The notes under the pieces: generated by a model
Database searches by the model: none
Told to the model about the DNA's origin: nothing
Seen by the model: the letters and a program-made list of their open reading frames with translations, nothing else
Assembly (NCBI GenBank): GCA_025964935.1
Contig: JAOPXW010000046.1
Span: 1 to 9,869, forward strand
DNA: 9,869 nucleotides
Source of the DNA: Friedmanniella sp.
Lineage (GTDB): Bacteria > Actinomycetota > Actinomycetes > Propionibacteriales > Propionibacteriaceae
Reading direction: 5' to 3'
Made by a program: the position numbers and the translations under genes
Shown here: positions 1 through 7,237 of the stretch, piece after piece
Layout of the letters: each line of letters begins with the position of its first letter
How positions within the stretch are numbered: the stretch's first letter is position 1

Positions 1-964
1 CCGCGCTCAGCCCGGCGGCGACCGCAGCCAGCGGCGTCCCGAGGGCCAGGGCTCCGGCGGCCGCGGCGACGGCGTTGGCGACCTGGTGCCGACCGGTGAG
101 GCCGAGCCGGACGGGGGCCGAGGTGAGGGACTCGTCGGCGGCGCTCGCGTGCAGCACGAAGGCGAACCGTCCCCGGTCGTCCCCGGCCAGCTCGGTCGCC
201 CAGACGGCGGGGGCGGGCGGGCGGGTGCCCACCGCGAAGGCCAGCACCGGGGCGCGGGTCCGGCTGCGCATCGCCCACACCAGGGGGTCGTCGAAGTTGA
301 GCACGGCGGTGCCCTCGGCGGGCAGCGACTCGACCAGCTCGCCCTTGGCCACCGCGATCGCGGCCTGGCCGCCGAACTCGCCGACGTGGGCGTGCCCGAC
401 GTTGAGCACGATGCCGACCCGGGGCGGGGCGATGTCGCAGAGGTAGGCGATGTGCCCGATCCCGCGGGCGCCCATCTCGGCGACCAGGAACCGGGTCTCG
501 GGGGTGATCCGGCAGACCGTCAGCGGCACGCCCAGCTCGTTGTTCAGGTTGCCCACCGGGGCCACCGTCGGACCCTGCGCCTCCAGCACCTGGGCGAGCA
601 GGTCCTTGGTCGAGGTCTTCCCCTGCGACCCGGTGACGGCGACGACCGCCAGCCCGCCCGCCCGGCCCAGCTCCACCTGGTGGCGGGCGAGGCGCCCGAG
701 GGCGACCAGCGGGTCCGCGACCACGAGGCAGGCCGAGCCCGGGACGGGCCGGGCGGTCAGGGCGGCGGGTGTGCCCTGTGCGGTGGCGGTGGGGACGAAG
801 TCGTGCCCGTCCACCCGTTCGCCCGGGAGCGCCACGAAGAGGGTGCCCGGCCCGGCCTGGCGGGAGTCCGCGGTCACCGCCGACACCTCGGCCCCGGGGT
901 CGCCGGGCCCGACCAGCTGCGCGCCCAGGACGGCGGCCACCTCGGCGACCCTCATCGTGATCAT
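1..964 (-). CDS. murF: UDP-N-acetylmuramoyl-tripeptide--D-alanyl-D-alanine ligase MurF (partial, C-terminus beyond the left edge)
   Basis: This is the cytoplasmic ATP-dependent ligase that adds D-Ala-D-Ala to the UDP-MurNAc-tripeptide, the last Mur ligase step before the lipid stage. I translated the minus strand from 964. It opens MITMRVAEVAAVLGA and continues with the Mur N-terminal substrate motif (TADSRQAGPGTLFVALPGE). The ATP-binding loop VTGSQGKTSTKD follows, with the P-loop lysine at about residue 116, and then the family segment GHAHVGEFGGQAAIAVAKGEL in the central domain. About 321 codons are present out of a usual 450-480, so most of the C-terminal ligase domain lies outside the window. 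The ATG at 964 forms an ATGA overlap with the murE stop, which fixes the start; an in-frame ATG at 955 is a weaker alternative. The pairing with murE is the normal dcw order. No internal stop was seen in the parts translated. Confidence 0.93.
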   Translation of the reverse strand, partial: MITMRVAEVAAVLGAQLVGPGDPGAEVSAVTADSRQAGPGTLFVALPGERVDGHDFVPTATAQGTPAALTARPVPGSACLVVADPLVALGRLARHQVELGRAGGLAVVAVTGSQGKTSTKDLLAQVLEAQGPTVAPVGNLNNELGVPLTVCRITPETRFLVAEMGARGIGHIAYLCDIAPPRVGIVLNVGHAHVGEFGGQAAIAVAKGELVESLPAEGTAVLNFDDPLVWAMRSRTRAPVLAFAVGTRPPAPAVWATELAGDDRGRFAFVLHASAADESLTSAPVRLGLTGRHQVANAVAAAAGALALGTPLAAVAAGLSA

Positions 965-2589
965 CGGGCCCCGCCCTCGTCCCGGCCGGCCCGTACGGCG
1001 GCCCACTCTCCGACGACCACGTCGGGGTCGCTGAACGGCCGCACCTCGCCGTCCACCTCCTGACCGCTCTCGTGTCCCTTGCCGAGGACGGCGACGACGT
1101 CACCGGGCTGGGCCAGCTCGAGCGCGGTCCGGATCGCCCGGCGGCGGTCTCCCCCGTCGACCAGGCGAGCCGGCAGGTCGCCGTCGGCGATCGCCCGCCG
1201 CCCGCCGTCGAGGATCTGGGCGCGGATCACGGCGGGGTCCTCCGACCGGGGGTTGTCGTCGGTCACCACCACGACGTCCGCGGACGCCACCGCGGCGGCG
1301 CCCATCGGCGCCCGCTTGTCGGGGTCCCGGTCGCCGCCGCAGCCGAGCACGGCGATCCGGCGACCCGGCCCGAGGGCCTGCAGCGCCGCGCTGATCGCCT
1401 GGGGGGTGTGAGCGAAGTCCACGACCACGACCGGGGCGTCGGGCCCGAGGTCGACCCGCTGCATCCGGCCGGGCACCGCGGCATCGGCGAGGCCGGCCGC
1501 CGCGGCGTCCAGGTCGGCACCGAGCCGCTCGGCCATCGCCAGCGCGGTGAGGGCGTTGCGCAGGTTGAAGTCCCCGGGCATGCCGAGCACGAACTGCAGG
1601 ACCCGCGGGCCCAGCTGGGCCACCACCGCGGTCCGCCCGTCGCTGCGGGGCGTGGCGGACCTGACGAAGCAGTCCGCGCCCGGCCCCAGGCTGAGGGTGG
1701 TCAGCCCCAGCCCGTACGCCCGCACCCGCTCGGCGAGCACCGCGCCCCGCTCGTCGTCGACGTTGATCACGGCGTGCCGGGTCCGCTCCGGGGTGAAGAG
1801 GGAGGCCTTGGCCTCGAAGTAGGATTCGACGTCGCCGTGGAAGTCGAGGTGGTCGCGACCGAAGTTCGTGAACGCGGCCACGTCGAAGGTGATGGCGTCG
1901 GCCCGGCCCAGGACCAGGGCGTGGGAGGACACCTCCATCGCCACGGTGTCCGCCCCCTCCTGTCGGAGGTAGGCCAGCAGGGCCTGCAGCTCGGGCGACT
2001 CGGGGGTCGTGACCGTCGTCCGTACGGTGGGCAGGGCCCGTCCGTCGAGCCGGAACCCGATGGTCCCCACCAGGCCGGTGTGCCGCCCGGCCGCCTGCAG
2101 GGCGGCCTCGAGCAGGAAGGTGGTCGTGGTCTTGCCGTTGGTGCCGGTGACCGCGCCCATGGCCAGGGCCTCGGCGGGCCGGCCGTAGATCCGGGCCGCC
2201 ACCCCGGCCATCACCCGACGGGGGTCCTCGACCACCACGACCGGCACCCCGGTCGACCGGGCCGCCGCCAGGTCGCCCCCGGCCCGGTCGGTGAGCACGG
2301 CCGCGGCGCCCGCCGCGACCGCGGCGGGCACGAAGGCCGCCCCGTGGTGGTGGCGCCCGGGCAGGGCCACGTAGAGGTCGCCGGGCCCGACCAGGCGGGA
2401 GTCCAGGGTGATGCCCGAGACCTGCGCCCCGGGCCCGTCAGCCGGTCCCGGGCTGGCCGGCCCGAACAGCTCGGCCAGGGCCACCGGGGGCAGCCCGACC
2501 GGGCGGAGGGCGGCGGAGCGGGAGACCGGGGACACCTCCGTGACGCTACCGAGCGACGGCACGGGCCGCGACGCGACCCGCGGGGTCAC
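961..2589 (-). CDS. murE: UDP-N-acetylmuramoyl-L-alanyl-D-glutamate--diaminopimelate ligase MurE
   Basis: This cytoplasmic Mur ligase adds the third stem residue to UDP-MurNAc-L-Ala-D-Glu. The product is 542 residues from the chosen start, a usual actinobacterial length. The N-terminal domain carries SGITLDSRLVGPGDLYVALPG. The ATP loop is TGTNGKTTTT with lysine at 153, and the lysine of YFEAKASLF (about 261) is the position carbamylated in the family. The C-terminal domain has DNPR at about 445-448, the signature of enzymes that take diaminopimelate rather than lysine; it does not separate meso- from LL-DAP. The open frame extends back to 2805 inside ftsI, but the upstream peptide is arginine-rich shadow sequence. 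The GTG at 2589 makes a GTGA overlap with the ftsI stop. No convincing ribosome binding site precedes it, so translation probably depends on coupling to ftsI. A GTG one codon upstream (2592) is also possible. Confidence 0.95.
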   Translation of the reverse strand: MTPRVASRPVPSLGSVTEVSPVSRSAALRPVGLPPVALAELFGPASPGPADGPGAQVSGITLDSRLVGPGDLYVALPGRHHHGAAFVPAAVAAGAAAVLTDRAGGDLAAARSTGVPVVVVEDPRRVMAGVAARIYGRPAEALAMGAVTGTNGKTTTTFLLEAALQAAGRHTGLVGTIGFRLDGRALPTVRTTVTTPESPELQALLAYLRQEGADTVAMEVSSHALVLGRADAITFDVAAFTNFGRDHLDFHGDVESYFEAKASLFTPERTRHAVINVDDERGAVLAERVRAYGLGLTTLSLGPGADCFVRSATPRSDGRTAVVAQLGPRVLQFVLGMPGDFNLRNALTALAMAERLGADLDAAAAGLADAAVPGRMQRVDLGPDAPVVVVDFAHTPQAISAALQALGPGRRIAVLGCGGDRDPDKRAPMGAAAVASADVVVVTDDNPRSEDPAVIRAQILDGGRRAIADGDLPARLVDGGDRRRAIRTALELAQPGDVVAVLGKGHESGQEVDGEVRPFSDPDVVVGEWAAVRAGRDEGGAR

Positions 2590-4559
2590 CACGTCGTGAC
2601 GGGGACACTGGGCTTGGAGGTGTCGGGCATCACGCCGTAGCGCGGCAGCGCGAAGTTCATGATGTCGCGGTAGACCGGGGCGGCGACCGCACTCCCGCTG
2701 GCGTCCTTCTTGGGGTCCGTCACGACCACGTAGGTGAGGATCTGCGGGTCGCTGATGGGCGCGACCCCGACGTAGGAGGTGACGTAGCCGCGGTAGCAGT
2801 GGCACTTGGTGTTGGCGAGCTGGGCCGTCCCGGTCTTGCCGCCCGTCCGGTAGGCGGGCAGCTTGAGCGGGCTGGTCCCCGCGCGGAGGTCCACGACCGC
2901 CTCCATCAGGTCCCGGACCTCCGCGGAGGTGGTCGAGGAGACGATCCGCCGTGGGGTCCGCGTGTCACCGAGGGAGACCGCGTTGCCGTTGCCGTCGGTG
3001 GCCTGCTTGACCACGGTCGGGGGGTTGTAGACGCCGTCGTTGACGATGCCGGCGATCGCCGCGGCCTCCTGGACGGCGGTCACCGACAGGGCCTGTCCGA
3101 AGGCGATCTGGTCGCGGGTGATGTCGGTCATGGAGCCGCTGGGCAGGATGCCCTGGGACTCCCCGGGCACCTCGATCCCCGTCTTGGCCCCCAGGCCGAA
3201 GCTGGCCAGATAGTCGTGCAGGCTCTGCTTGGTGCCCTGCCGGGCCAGCAGCGCGGTCCCGATGTTGGAGGAGTTGGCGATCACCCCCCGCATGTTGAGG
3301 TGGATCTCGGGGTGGACGAAGTGGTCCTTGATGGTCAGGTCACCCGACTTGAGCAGCGGCGGGACCTTGACCGGGGTCTCCGGGTCGACGAAGCCGCCGT
3401 CGATCAGGGCGGCGGAGGTCAACACCTTCTGCACGCTGCCCGGCTCGTACGGGGTGGAGACGGCCCGGTTCTGGAGGTTGGCCGCGTCCTGCTGGCGGAC
3501 GTCGGAGGCGTTGAAGGACGGGACGCTGGCCATGGCCAGCAGCTCACCGGTCTTCACGTTCATGGTGATGGCCACCCCGGAGGCGGCGTGCTGCCTGCTC
3601 ACCTGGGCCGCGAGCCGCTTCTCCGCGACGTACTGCAGCTCGGAGTCGATGGTGGTCTGCAGGTTGAGCCCGTTGACCGCCGGCGTGAGCGAGCTCTGGC
3701 CGAGCGGGATCTTGCTCCCGTTGGGCGCACTCTCGTACGTCTCGGTCCCCTCGGTGCCGGCGAGCTCCTTGTTGAAGGACCGCTCCAGACCCTCGCGGCC
3801 CTTGCCGTCGGCGTTGACGAAGCCGACCAGCGGGGCCGCCACCGTCCCGTTCGGGTAGGTACGGATCGGGTCGCTCTCGCGGAAGATCCCGTAGATCTTC
3901 TGCTTGGCCAGGTCGGAGGAGAGCTGGCTGTAGGCCAGGGCCGGGACCTGGTGCTTGAGGTAGACGAAGCGGGTGTTGGGCCGGGTCAGCAGCGGCATCA
4001 GCTCGTCGGTCGACATCTGCAGGTAGGGCGAGAGCAGGGCCGCGATCTGGGGCGCCTTCTCGGTGGTCAGGGTCGGATCGGCGGTCACGGCCACGGCCGG
4101 CTGGGTCGAGGCCAGGACCAGCCCGTTGCGGTCGGTGATCTCCCCCCGCGCCGGCAGCAGCGGCAGGGTCCGGGTCAGCAGGTCGGCCGAGGTGGCGGCG
4201 TACGCCTGGGGGTCGAACCCCTGGAGCTGCAGCAGCCGGCCGCCGCAGAGGGACAGACCCATGGCGACCACGATCAGGACGGCGTGCAGCCGCCGGTGCG
4301 AGGAGGCCAGCGGGATCCGGGTCAGGGTGCGGGCCCGCGGGGTCGGCACCGCGTGCAGCGGCTTGGCCGCCGGGCGCACCCGGGTCCCGTCCCGCAGGAC
4401 CCGCTCACCCCGTACGTGCTGGGTGCCGCCGGTGGCCGACCGGGGACGCTGGGCCGCCTGGGGCTGCCGGAGAGGCCGGGTCGAGGACTGGGCCGCCCGG
4501 CCGCTCCGGGTCCCGGTCGACCCGGTCCGGCTGGGGTGCGGCCGCCGCTCGCCCGCCAT
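2586..4559 (-). CDS. ftsI: Septal peptidoglycan transpeptidase FtsI (class B penicillin-binding protein, PBP3/PbpB type)
   Basis: This is a bitopic inner-membrane D,D-transpeptidase that cross-links septal peptidoglycan, working with FtsW and the FtsQLB complex. The 657-residue product has a basic, disordered cytoplasmic N-terminus (1-90) and one membrane segment (about 92-112). The PBP dimerisation domain starts with RGEITDRNG (138-146). The transpeptidase domain shows all three catalytic motifs: SVQK (nucleophile S375, K378), SSN (430-432) and KTGT (575-578). The protein ends soon after the catalytic domain, so there are no PASTA repeats. The loop after KTGT contains a Cys-X-Cys pair (C586, C588). 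The ATG at 4559 shares one base with the ftsL stop (TGATG), and the 3' end overlaps murE by four bases. The position between ftsL and murE is the canonical dcw location. Confidence 0.95.
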   Translation of the reverse strand: MAGERRPHPSRTGSTGTRSGRAAQSSTRPLRQPQAAQRPRSATGGTQHVRGERVLRDGTRVRPAAKPLHAVPTPRARTLTRIPLASSHRRLHAVLIVVAMGLSLCGGRLLQLQGFDPQAYAATSADLLTRTLPLLPARGEITDRNGLVLASTQPAVAVTADPTLTTEKAPQIAALLSPYLQMSTDELMPLLTRPNTRFVYLKHQVPALAYSQLSSDLAKQKIYGIFRESDPIRTYPNGTVAAPLVGFVNADGKGREGLERSFNKELAGTEGTETYESAPNGSKIPLGQSSLTPAVNGLNLQTTIDSELQYVAEKRLAAQVSRQHAASGVAITMNVKTGELLAMASVPSFNASDVRQQDAANLQNRAVSTPYEPGSVQKVLTSAALIDGGFVDPETPVKVPPLLKSGDLTIKDHFVHPEIHLNMRGVIANSSNIGTALLARQGTKQSLHDYLASFGLGAKTGIEVPGESQGILPSGSMTDITRDQIAFGQALSVTAVQEAAAIAGIVNDGVYNPPTVVKQATDGNGNAVSLGDTRTPRRIVSSTTSAEVRDLMEAVVDLRAGTSPLKLPAYRTGGKTGTAQLANTKCHCYRGYVTSYVGVAPISDPQILTYVVVTDPKKDASGSAVAAPVYRDIMNFALPRYGVMPDTSKPSVPVTTW

Positions 4560-5182
4560 CAGTTGCCCCGCTTCGTGGCCGCTGTCGGGCCCGTCGCGGT
4601 CGCGGTGGTCTTCTTGGCCGTCGGGTCCACGGGCTTCTCGGCCGCCTTCTTGAGCACCTCGAAGGCCGAGGCCCGCTGCTGGTCGTTCTTCTGGGTGGCC
4701 GTGGCGACCCGGCGGGCGTCCGCCGCCGCCTGGTCGGCGGCGATCTGCGCGTCGGTCTTGACGACCAGGCTGGGGACCTCGCCCCCCCGGACGGCCTTCG
4801 GGGTGCCGACGACGGTGCCCTCGGGCATCACGAGCAGGGCCGGGTACGGGTTGGGTCGCATGCCCAGCAGCGAGGCGCGGCGGGCCAGCTCCTGGGGTGC
4901 GGCCAGGGCGTCGAGCTGGTCCGACAGCGCCGCCTCGGTGTAGGTCAGCTCACTGGCCTGGCGCTGCAGGGTGCGCGCCTGGAAGGTCTGCCCCTGCAGG
5001 GTGGTGTTGAGCATCAGCAGGCCCACCATCCCGACGCCGAAGACGCCGATCAGCACCAGCAGGAAGGGCACCCGGGCCAGCCGGGCGGCGGGCGCGGGAA
5101 CGGCCCGCAACCGGGAACGTCGGTCACGCGGGACGACGACCTCGTCCCGCCCGCCCGTGAGCGGAGCCCACAGTGCGCTCAT
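4559..5182 (-). CDS. ftsL: FtsL-like bitopic cell division protein
   Basis: The product is 207 residues with a short basic cytoplasmic N-terminus, one hydrophobic segment (about 38-58) and then a Gln/Leu/Ala-rich stretch (about 62-97) that looks like a short coiled coil. A conserved-looking segment [17 protein letters not shown] (106-122) follows. This topology, and the place between rsmH and ftsI, match FtsL, which forms the FtsQLB complex that activates septal synthesis; FtsL is poorly conserved, so the assignment rests mainly on topology and context. The last 65 or so residues are an Ala/Lys/Thr-rich, low-complexity extracytoplasmic tail, longer than in small FtsL proteins. The ATG at 5182 overlaps the rsmH stop (ATGA) and has a strong AGGAGG site seven bases upstream, so the start is well supported. 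Confidence 0.85.
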   Translation of the reverse strand: MSALWAPLTGGRDEVVVPRDRRSRLRAVPAPAARLARVPFLLVLIGVFGVGMVGLLMLNTTLQGQTFQARTLQRQASELTYTEAALSDQLDALAAPQELARRASLLGMRPNPYPALLVMPEGTVVGTPKAVRGGEVPSLVVKTDAQIAADQAAADARRVATATQKNDQQRASAFEVLKKAAEKPVDPTAKKTTATATGPTAATKRGN

Positions 5183-6174
5183 ACCGACACCTCCTGCCGC
5201 GGCCTGACGCCGCCTGGTTGCTCAATCCTGACGGCTGCACGCAGCCGAGCCGATGCGGCGCGCGGGTTGCGCTCCGCTTCTTCCGGGGTCGGCCGCTGAG
5301 CGCCTCTGGTCAGCAGCCGAAGTTCAGCGCCCAGGCCCGCCGGCACCACGGGCATGTCCCGGGGAGCGCGGTCATGGGATCCGACGGCGAGCACCTGCTT
5401 GACCAGCCGGTCCTCCAGCGAGTGGTAGGCCAGCACGGCGATCCGGCCGCCCATGGCCAGCGCGGCGACCGAGCTCGGCAGCACCGACTCCAGCGCCTCG
5501 AGCTCGGCGTTGACCTCGATGCGCAGGGCCTGGAAGGTGCGCTTCGCGGGGTGGCCGCCGCTCTTGCGGGAGGCCATCGGGATGGTGCGGTAGAGCAGCT
5601 CGACCAGTCGGCCCGAGGTCGTGAACGGGTTGTCCTCACGCTCGGCGACCACCCGCCGGGCGATCTTGTCGGCGAACCGCTCCTCGCCGTAGGTCCGCAG
5701 GATGCGGGCGAGGTCGACCCGGGAGTAGGTGTTGAGGATCTCGGCGGCGGTCAGCTCCTGCCGCCCCATCCGCATGTCCAGCGGGGCGTCTTGGGCGTAC
5801 GCGAAGCCGCGCTCGGCGTCGTCGATCTGCAGCGAGGAGACGCCGAGGTCCAGCAGCACGGCCTGCACCTGCGGACGGCCCAGGTCGGCGAGAACCTCGG
5901 GCAGCTCGTCGTAGACGGCCTCGACCAGGCGGACCCGGTCGCCGTACGGGGCCAGCCGCTCCCCCGCCAGCCCCAGCGCCTCGGGGTCCCGGTCCAGCCC
6001 GATGAGGTGGGCGTCGGGGCAGGCCGCCAGCAGCGCCTCGGCGTGACCGCCCATGCCGAGGGTGCAGTCGAGGAGCACCGGTGGCCGACCGCCGGACGCC
6101 GTCAGCGCGGGAGAGAGGAGGGCGATGATCTCGGTCAGCATGACCGGGACGTGACGGTCGGAGGTGGCGGTCAC
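5179..6174 (-). CDS. rsmH: 16S rRNA (cytosine(1402)-N(4))-methyltransferase RsmH (MraW)
   Basis: This is the S-adenosylmethionine-dependent methyltransferase that N4-methylates C1402 in the decoding centre of 16S rRNA; it sits in the dcw cluster of most bacteria. Numbering from GTG 6174 (331 residues), the family signatures are HVPVMLTE near the N-terminus (8-15), the SAM-binding loop DCTLGMGGH (36-44), GLDRDPEAL (59-67), [17 protein letters not shown] (108-124), [11 protein letters not shown] (212-222) and [10 protein letters not shown] (250-259). Length is normal. Two starts are possible: GTG 6183, which adds three residues, and GTG 6174, which makes a GTGA overlap with the small upstream gene. 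I chose 6174 because four-base overlaps recur in this operon; neither has a strong ribosome binding site. The stop overlaps the ftsL start by four bases. Confidence 0.96.
   Translation of the reverse strand: MTATSDRHVPVMLTEIIALLSPALTASGGRPPVLLDCTLGMGGHAEALLAACPDAHLIGLDRDPEALGLAGERLAPYGDRVRLVEAVYDELPEVLADLGRPQVQAVLLDLGVSSLQIDDAERGFAYAQDAPLDMRMGRQELTAAEILNTYSRVDLARILRTYGEERFADKIARRVVAEREDNPFTTSGRLVELLYRTIPMASRKSGGHPAKRTFQALRIEVNAELEALESVLPSSVAALAMGGRIAVLAYHSLEDRLVKQVLAVGSHDRAPRDMPVVPAGLGAELRLLTRGAQRPTPEEAERNPRAASARLRAAVRIEQPGGVRPRQEVSV
5190..5195 (-). promoter_or_regulatory. Strong Shine-Dalgarno site of ftsL inside rsmH
   Basis: The minus strand reads AGGAGG here, seven bases before the ftsL ATG at 5182. 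It lies within the last codons of rsmH, so ftsL can be initiated independently as well as by coupling. It contrasts with murE, which has no visible site. Confidence 0.8.
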
Positions 6175-6341
6175 ACCAGCCACCGGAGGGCCGCCCAGAG
6201 CAGCACGGTGACCAGCACCGAGCCGGCCAGGGACAGACCGGCGGCCGAGAGGCCGTCGCGGGCCTCGTGCCGGATCCGTCGGGTCGGGGCGGCAGGGGTG
6301 TGCGCGGAGCGCAGACCCGGGCGTGGCTCAGCTGCGGACAT
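6171..6341 (-). CDS. Small single-pass membrane protein between mraZ and rsmH (unknown function)
   Basis: I do not recognise a named family. From ATG 6341 the product is 56 residues: a basic, proline-rich cytoplasmic part (1-30, including [11 protein letters not shown]) and one hydrophobic segment (about 33-52) ending almost at the C-terminus (LRWLV). The orientation is probably N-in by the positive-inside rule. The start is supported by AAGGG five bases upstream (6347-6351). The frame stays open to an ATG at 6410, giving 79 residues, but that start has less support. The stop overlaps the proposed rsmH start as GTGA, which argues that this frame is really translated and couples to rsmH. Being in the division operon, it could act at the membrane with the divisome, but that is inference from context only. 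Confidence 0.6.
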   Translation of the reverse strand: MSAAEPRPGLRSAHTPAAPTRRIRHEARDGLSAAGLSLAGSVLVTVLLWAALRWLV

Positions 6342-6516
6342 CTCGACCCTTCGCGTTCTGCTCGTGTGCTGGGGTTCCAACCCGAGATCGCGGGAAGTAC
6401 CACCTGGCACCGGGGAAGGTGCGCCAGGGGGTGAGACCTGCGGGTTGAAGCCTCAGAACACGAGCGGTACTGACACCTGCTGGCCGCTCTGCTCCGACCG
6501 AGATGGTTCGCGCATC
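6342..6516 (-). other. Non-coding spacer between mraZ and the small membrane gene
   Basis: This 175-base gap is the only sizeable non-coding stretch within the dcw operon. On the transcript it holds an 11/12-match inverted repeat (arms 6454-6465 and 6360-6371). Between the arms is a GC-rich inner hairpin around 6400-6433 (CACCTGGC against GCCAGG..GGTG). No run of Us follows either stem, so it is not an obvious intrinsic terminator. No convincing -10/-35 pair was found for a second promoter. Confidence 0.4.
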
Positions 6517-6942
6517 TCAGACGCCGGGGAAGGCGGTGTCGTTCAGATCGGCGTACGCCGACTCCTTCTCAGCGGAGTACTGCTCCCATGCGGCGGCGTC
6601 CCACACCTCCACCCGGTTGATCGCCCCCACCACGACACAGTCCTTGTCCAGGCCGGCGTACGTCCGCAGATGCGGCGGGATCGTGATGCGGCCCTGCTTG
6701 TCCGGTGTCTCGTCCGAGGCTCCCGACGCGAGCATGCGCTGGTAGTCCCGGACCTGCTGGCTGGAGGAGGCGCTCCTGACGGTGTGGGCCACCTCGACGA
6801 ACGTGGCGATCGGCCAGATGGCCAAACACCTCTCCTGGAACCTGGTGATGACCAGGCCCTCGGAGAGCTCGTCGCGGTACTTCGCCGGAAGGATCAGGCG
6901 GCCCTTCTCGTCGAGCTTGGGGGTGTGAGTACCGAGAAACAC
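6517..6942 (-). CDS. mraZ: Transcriptional regulator MraZ
   Basis: MraZ is a double SpoVT-AbrB domain DNA-binding protein that forms ring-shaped oligomers and controls its own dcw operon. The product is 141 residues, the usual length. The two half-domains are visible as KLDEKGRLILPAKYRDEL (9-26, with DEKGR at 11-15) and DKQGRITIPPHLRTYAGL (from 81). The open frame reaches GTG 6948, but AGGAGG (6949-6954) directly abuts that codon. GTG 6942 lies six bases from the site and gives the typical N-terminus MFLGTHTPKLDEKG, so I place the start at 6942. It is the first gene of the operon, and four tandem boxes lie just upstream (6977-7012), consistent with autoregulation. Confidence 0.95.
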   Translation of the reverse strand: MFLGTHTPKLDEKGRLILPAKYRDELSEGLVITRFQERCLAIWPIATFVEVAHTVRSASSSQQVRDYQRMLASGASDETPDKQGRITIPPHLRTYAGLDKDCVVVGAINRVEVWDAAAWEQYSAEKESAYADLNDTAFPGV

Positions 6943-6948
6943 GGTCAC

Positions 6949-6954
6949 CCTCCT
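6949..6954 (-). promoter_or_regulatory. Shine-Dalgarno site that decides the mraZ start
   Basis: The minus strand reads AGGAGG immediately before GTG 6948 and six bases before GTG 6942. Only the second has workable spacing, so MraZ should begin MFLGT rather than two residues earlier. Confidence 0.75.
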
Positions 6955-6976
6955 CGCCCACGATCATGCCGCTGTT

Positions 6977-7012
6977 CTCCACTTCCCGCCACTGTACTCC
7001 ACTTTGCTCCAC
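6977..7012 (-). promoter_or_regulatory. Putative MraZ operator: four boxes at 10-bp spacing
   Basis: Read on the minus strand, the region is four consecutive 10-bp units beginning GTGGAG, GTGGAG, GTGGCG and GTGGAG. On the plus strand these are CTCCAC at 6977, 6997 and 7007 and CGCCAC at 6987. The last box lies about 35 bases before the mraZ start. Known MraZ proteins bind tandem short G-rich repeats spaced one helical turn apart upstream of mraZ (TGGGN boxes in E. coli, AAAGTG-type in Mycoplasma). The identity as MraZ operator is inferred from form and position. Confidence 0.8.
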
Positions 7013-7237
7013 AGAGGCCCCGATCGGCCTCCTTTCTCCCCTTTTCCGGGTCATCGGTCGAGTGGGGCGCGGGGTGGCCCGGAGCCACGGGACCCACCGT
7101 TTCGGCCCGCCCCCTGGAGTGCGCGCCTACGATGGCGAGCAGCCGTGCGCGGGGTCGCCCCGGGCTCGGGGCAGGCCGCCGGTACCGGTGGCGTCCGGGG
7201 TCCGCCCGGGCAGGGGGACCGAGCCCACGGAGGGTCA

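Larger units (their letters stand above)
6943..7237. promoter_or_regulatory. Divergent intergenic region between mraZ and moxR
   Basis: This 295-base region should hold the promoters of both operons. Toward mraZ it carries the ribosome binding site and the four 10-bp boxes. Toward moxR, a TACGAT hexamer on the plus strand (7128-7133) fits an actinobacterial -10 element, but I see no matching -35 at 16-18 bp, so it is only a candidate. On the minus strand TACAGT (6996-6991) inside the operator resembles a -10, also without a clear -35. No ORF with family features lies here. Confidence 0.5.

Noticed and set aside
86..1063. Plus-strand open frames over the murF region
   Set aside because: The minus strand here reads as MurF with its ATP-binding and substrate motifs, so the plus-strand frames are shadows.
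1072..2640. A 522-codon open frame antisense to murE
   Set aside because: The product is rich in Gly/His/Arg/Pro and lacks domain motifs. The opposite strand is an intact MurE.
2799..4943. A 714-codon open frame antisense to ftsI and ftsL
   Set aside because: The composition is shadow-like and there are no recognisable motifs, while the opposite strand encodes an FtsI with all catalytic motifs.
7062..7077. Two GTGG boxes on the plus strand that might be a second MraZ site facing moxR
   Set aside because: They are 12 bp apart rather than 10, only two in number and lack the GAG part of the box, so they are likely chance in GC-rich sequence.
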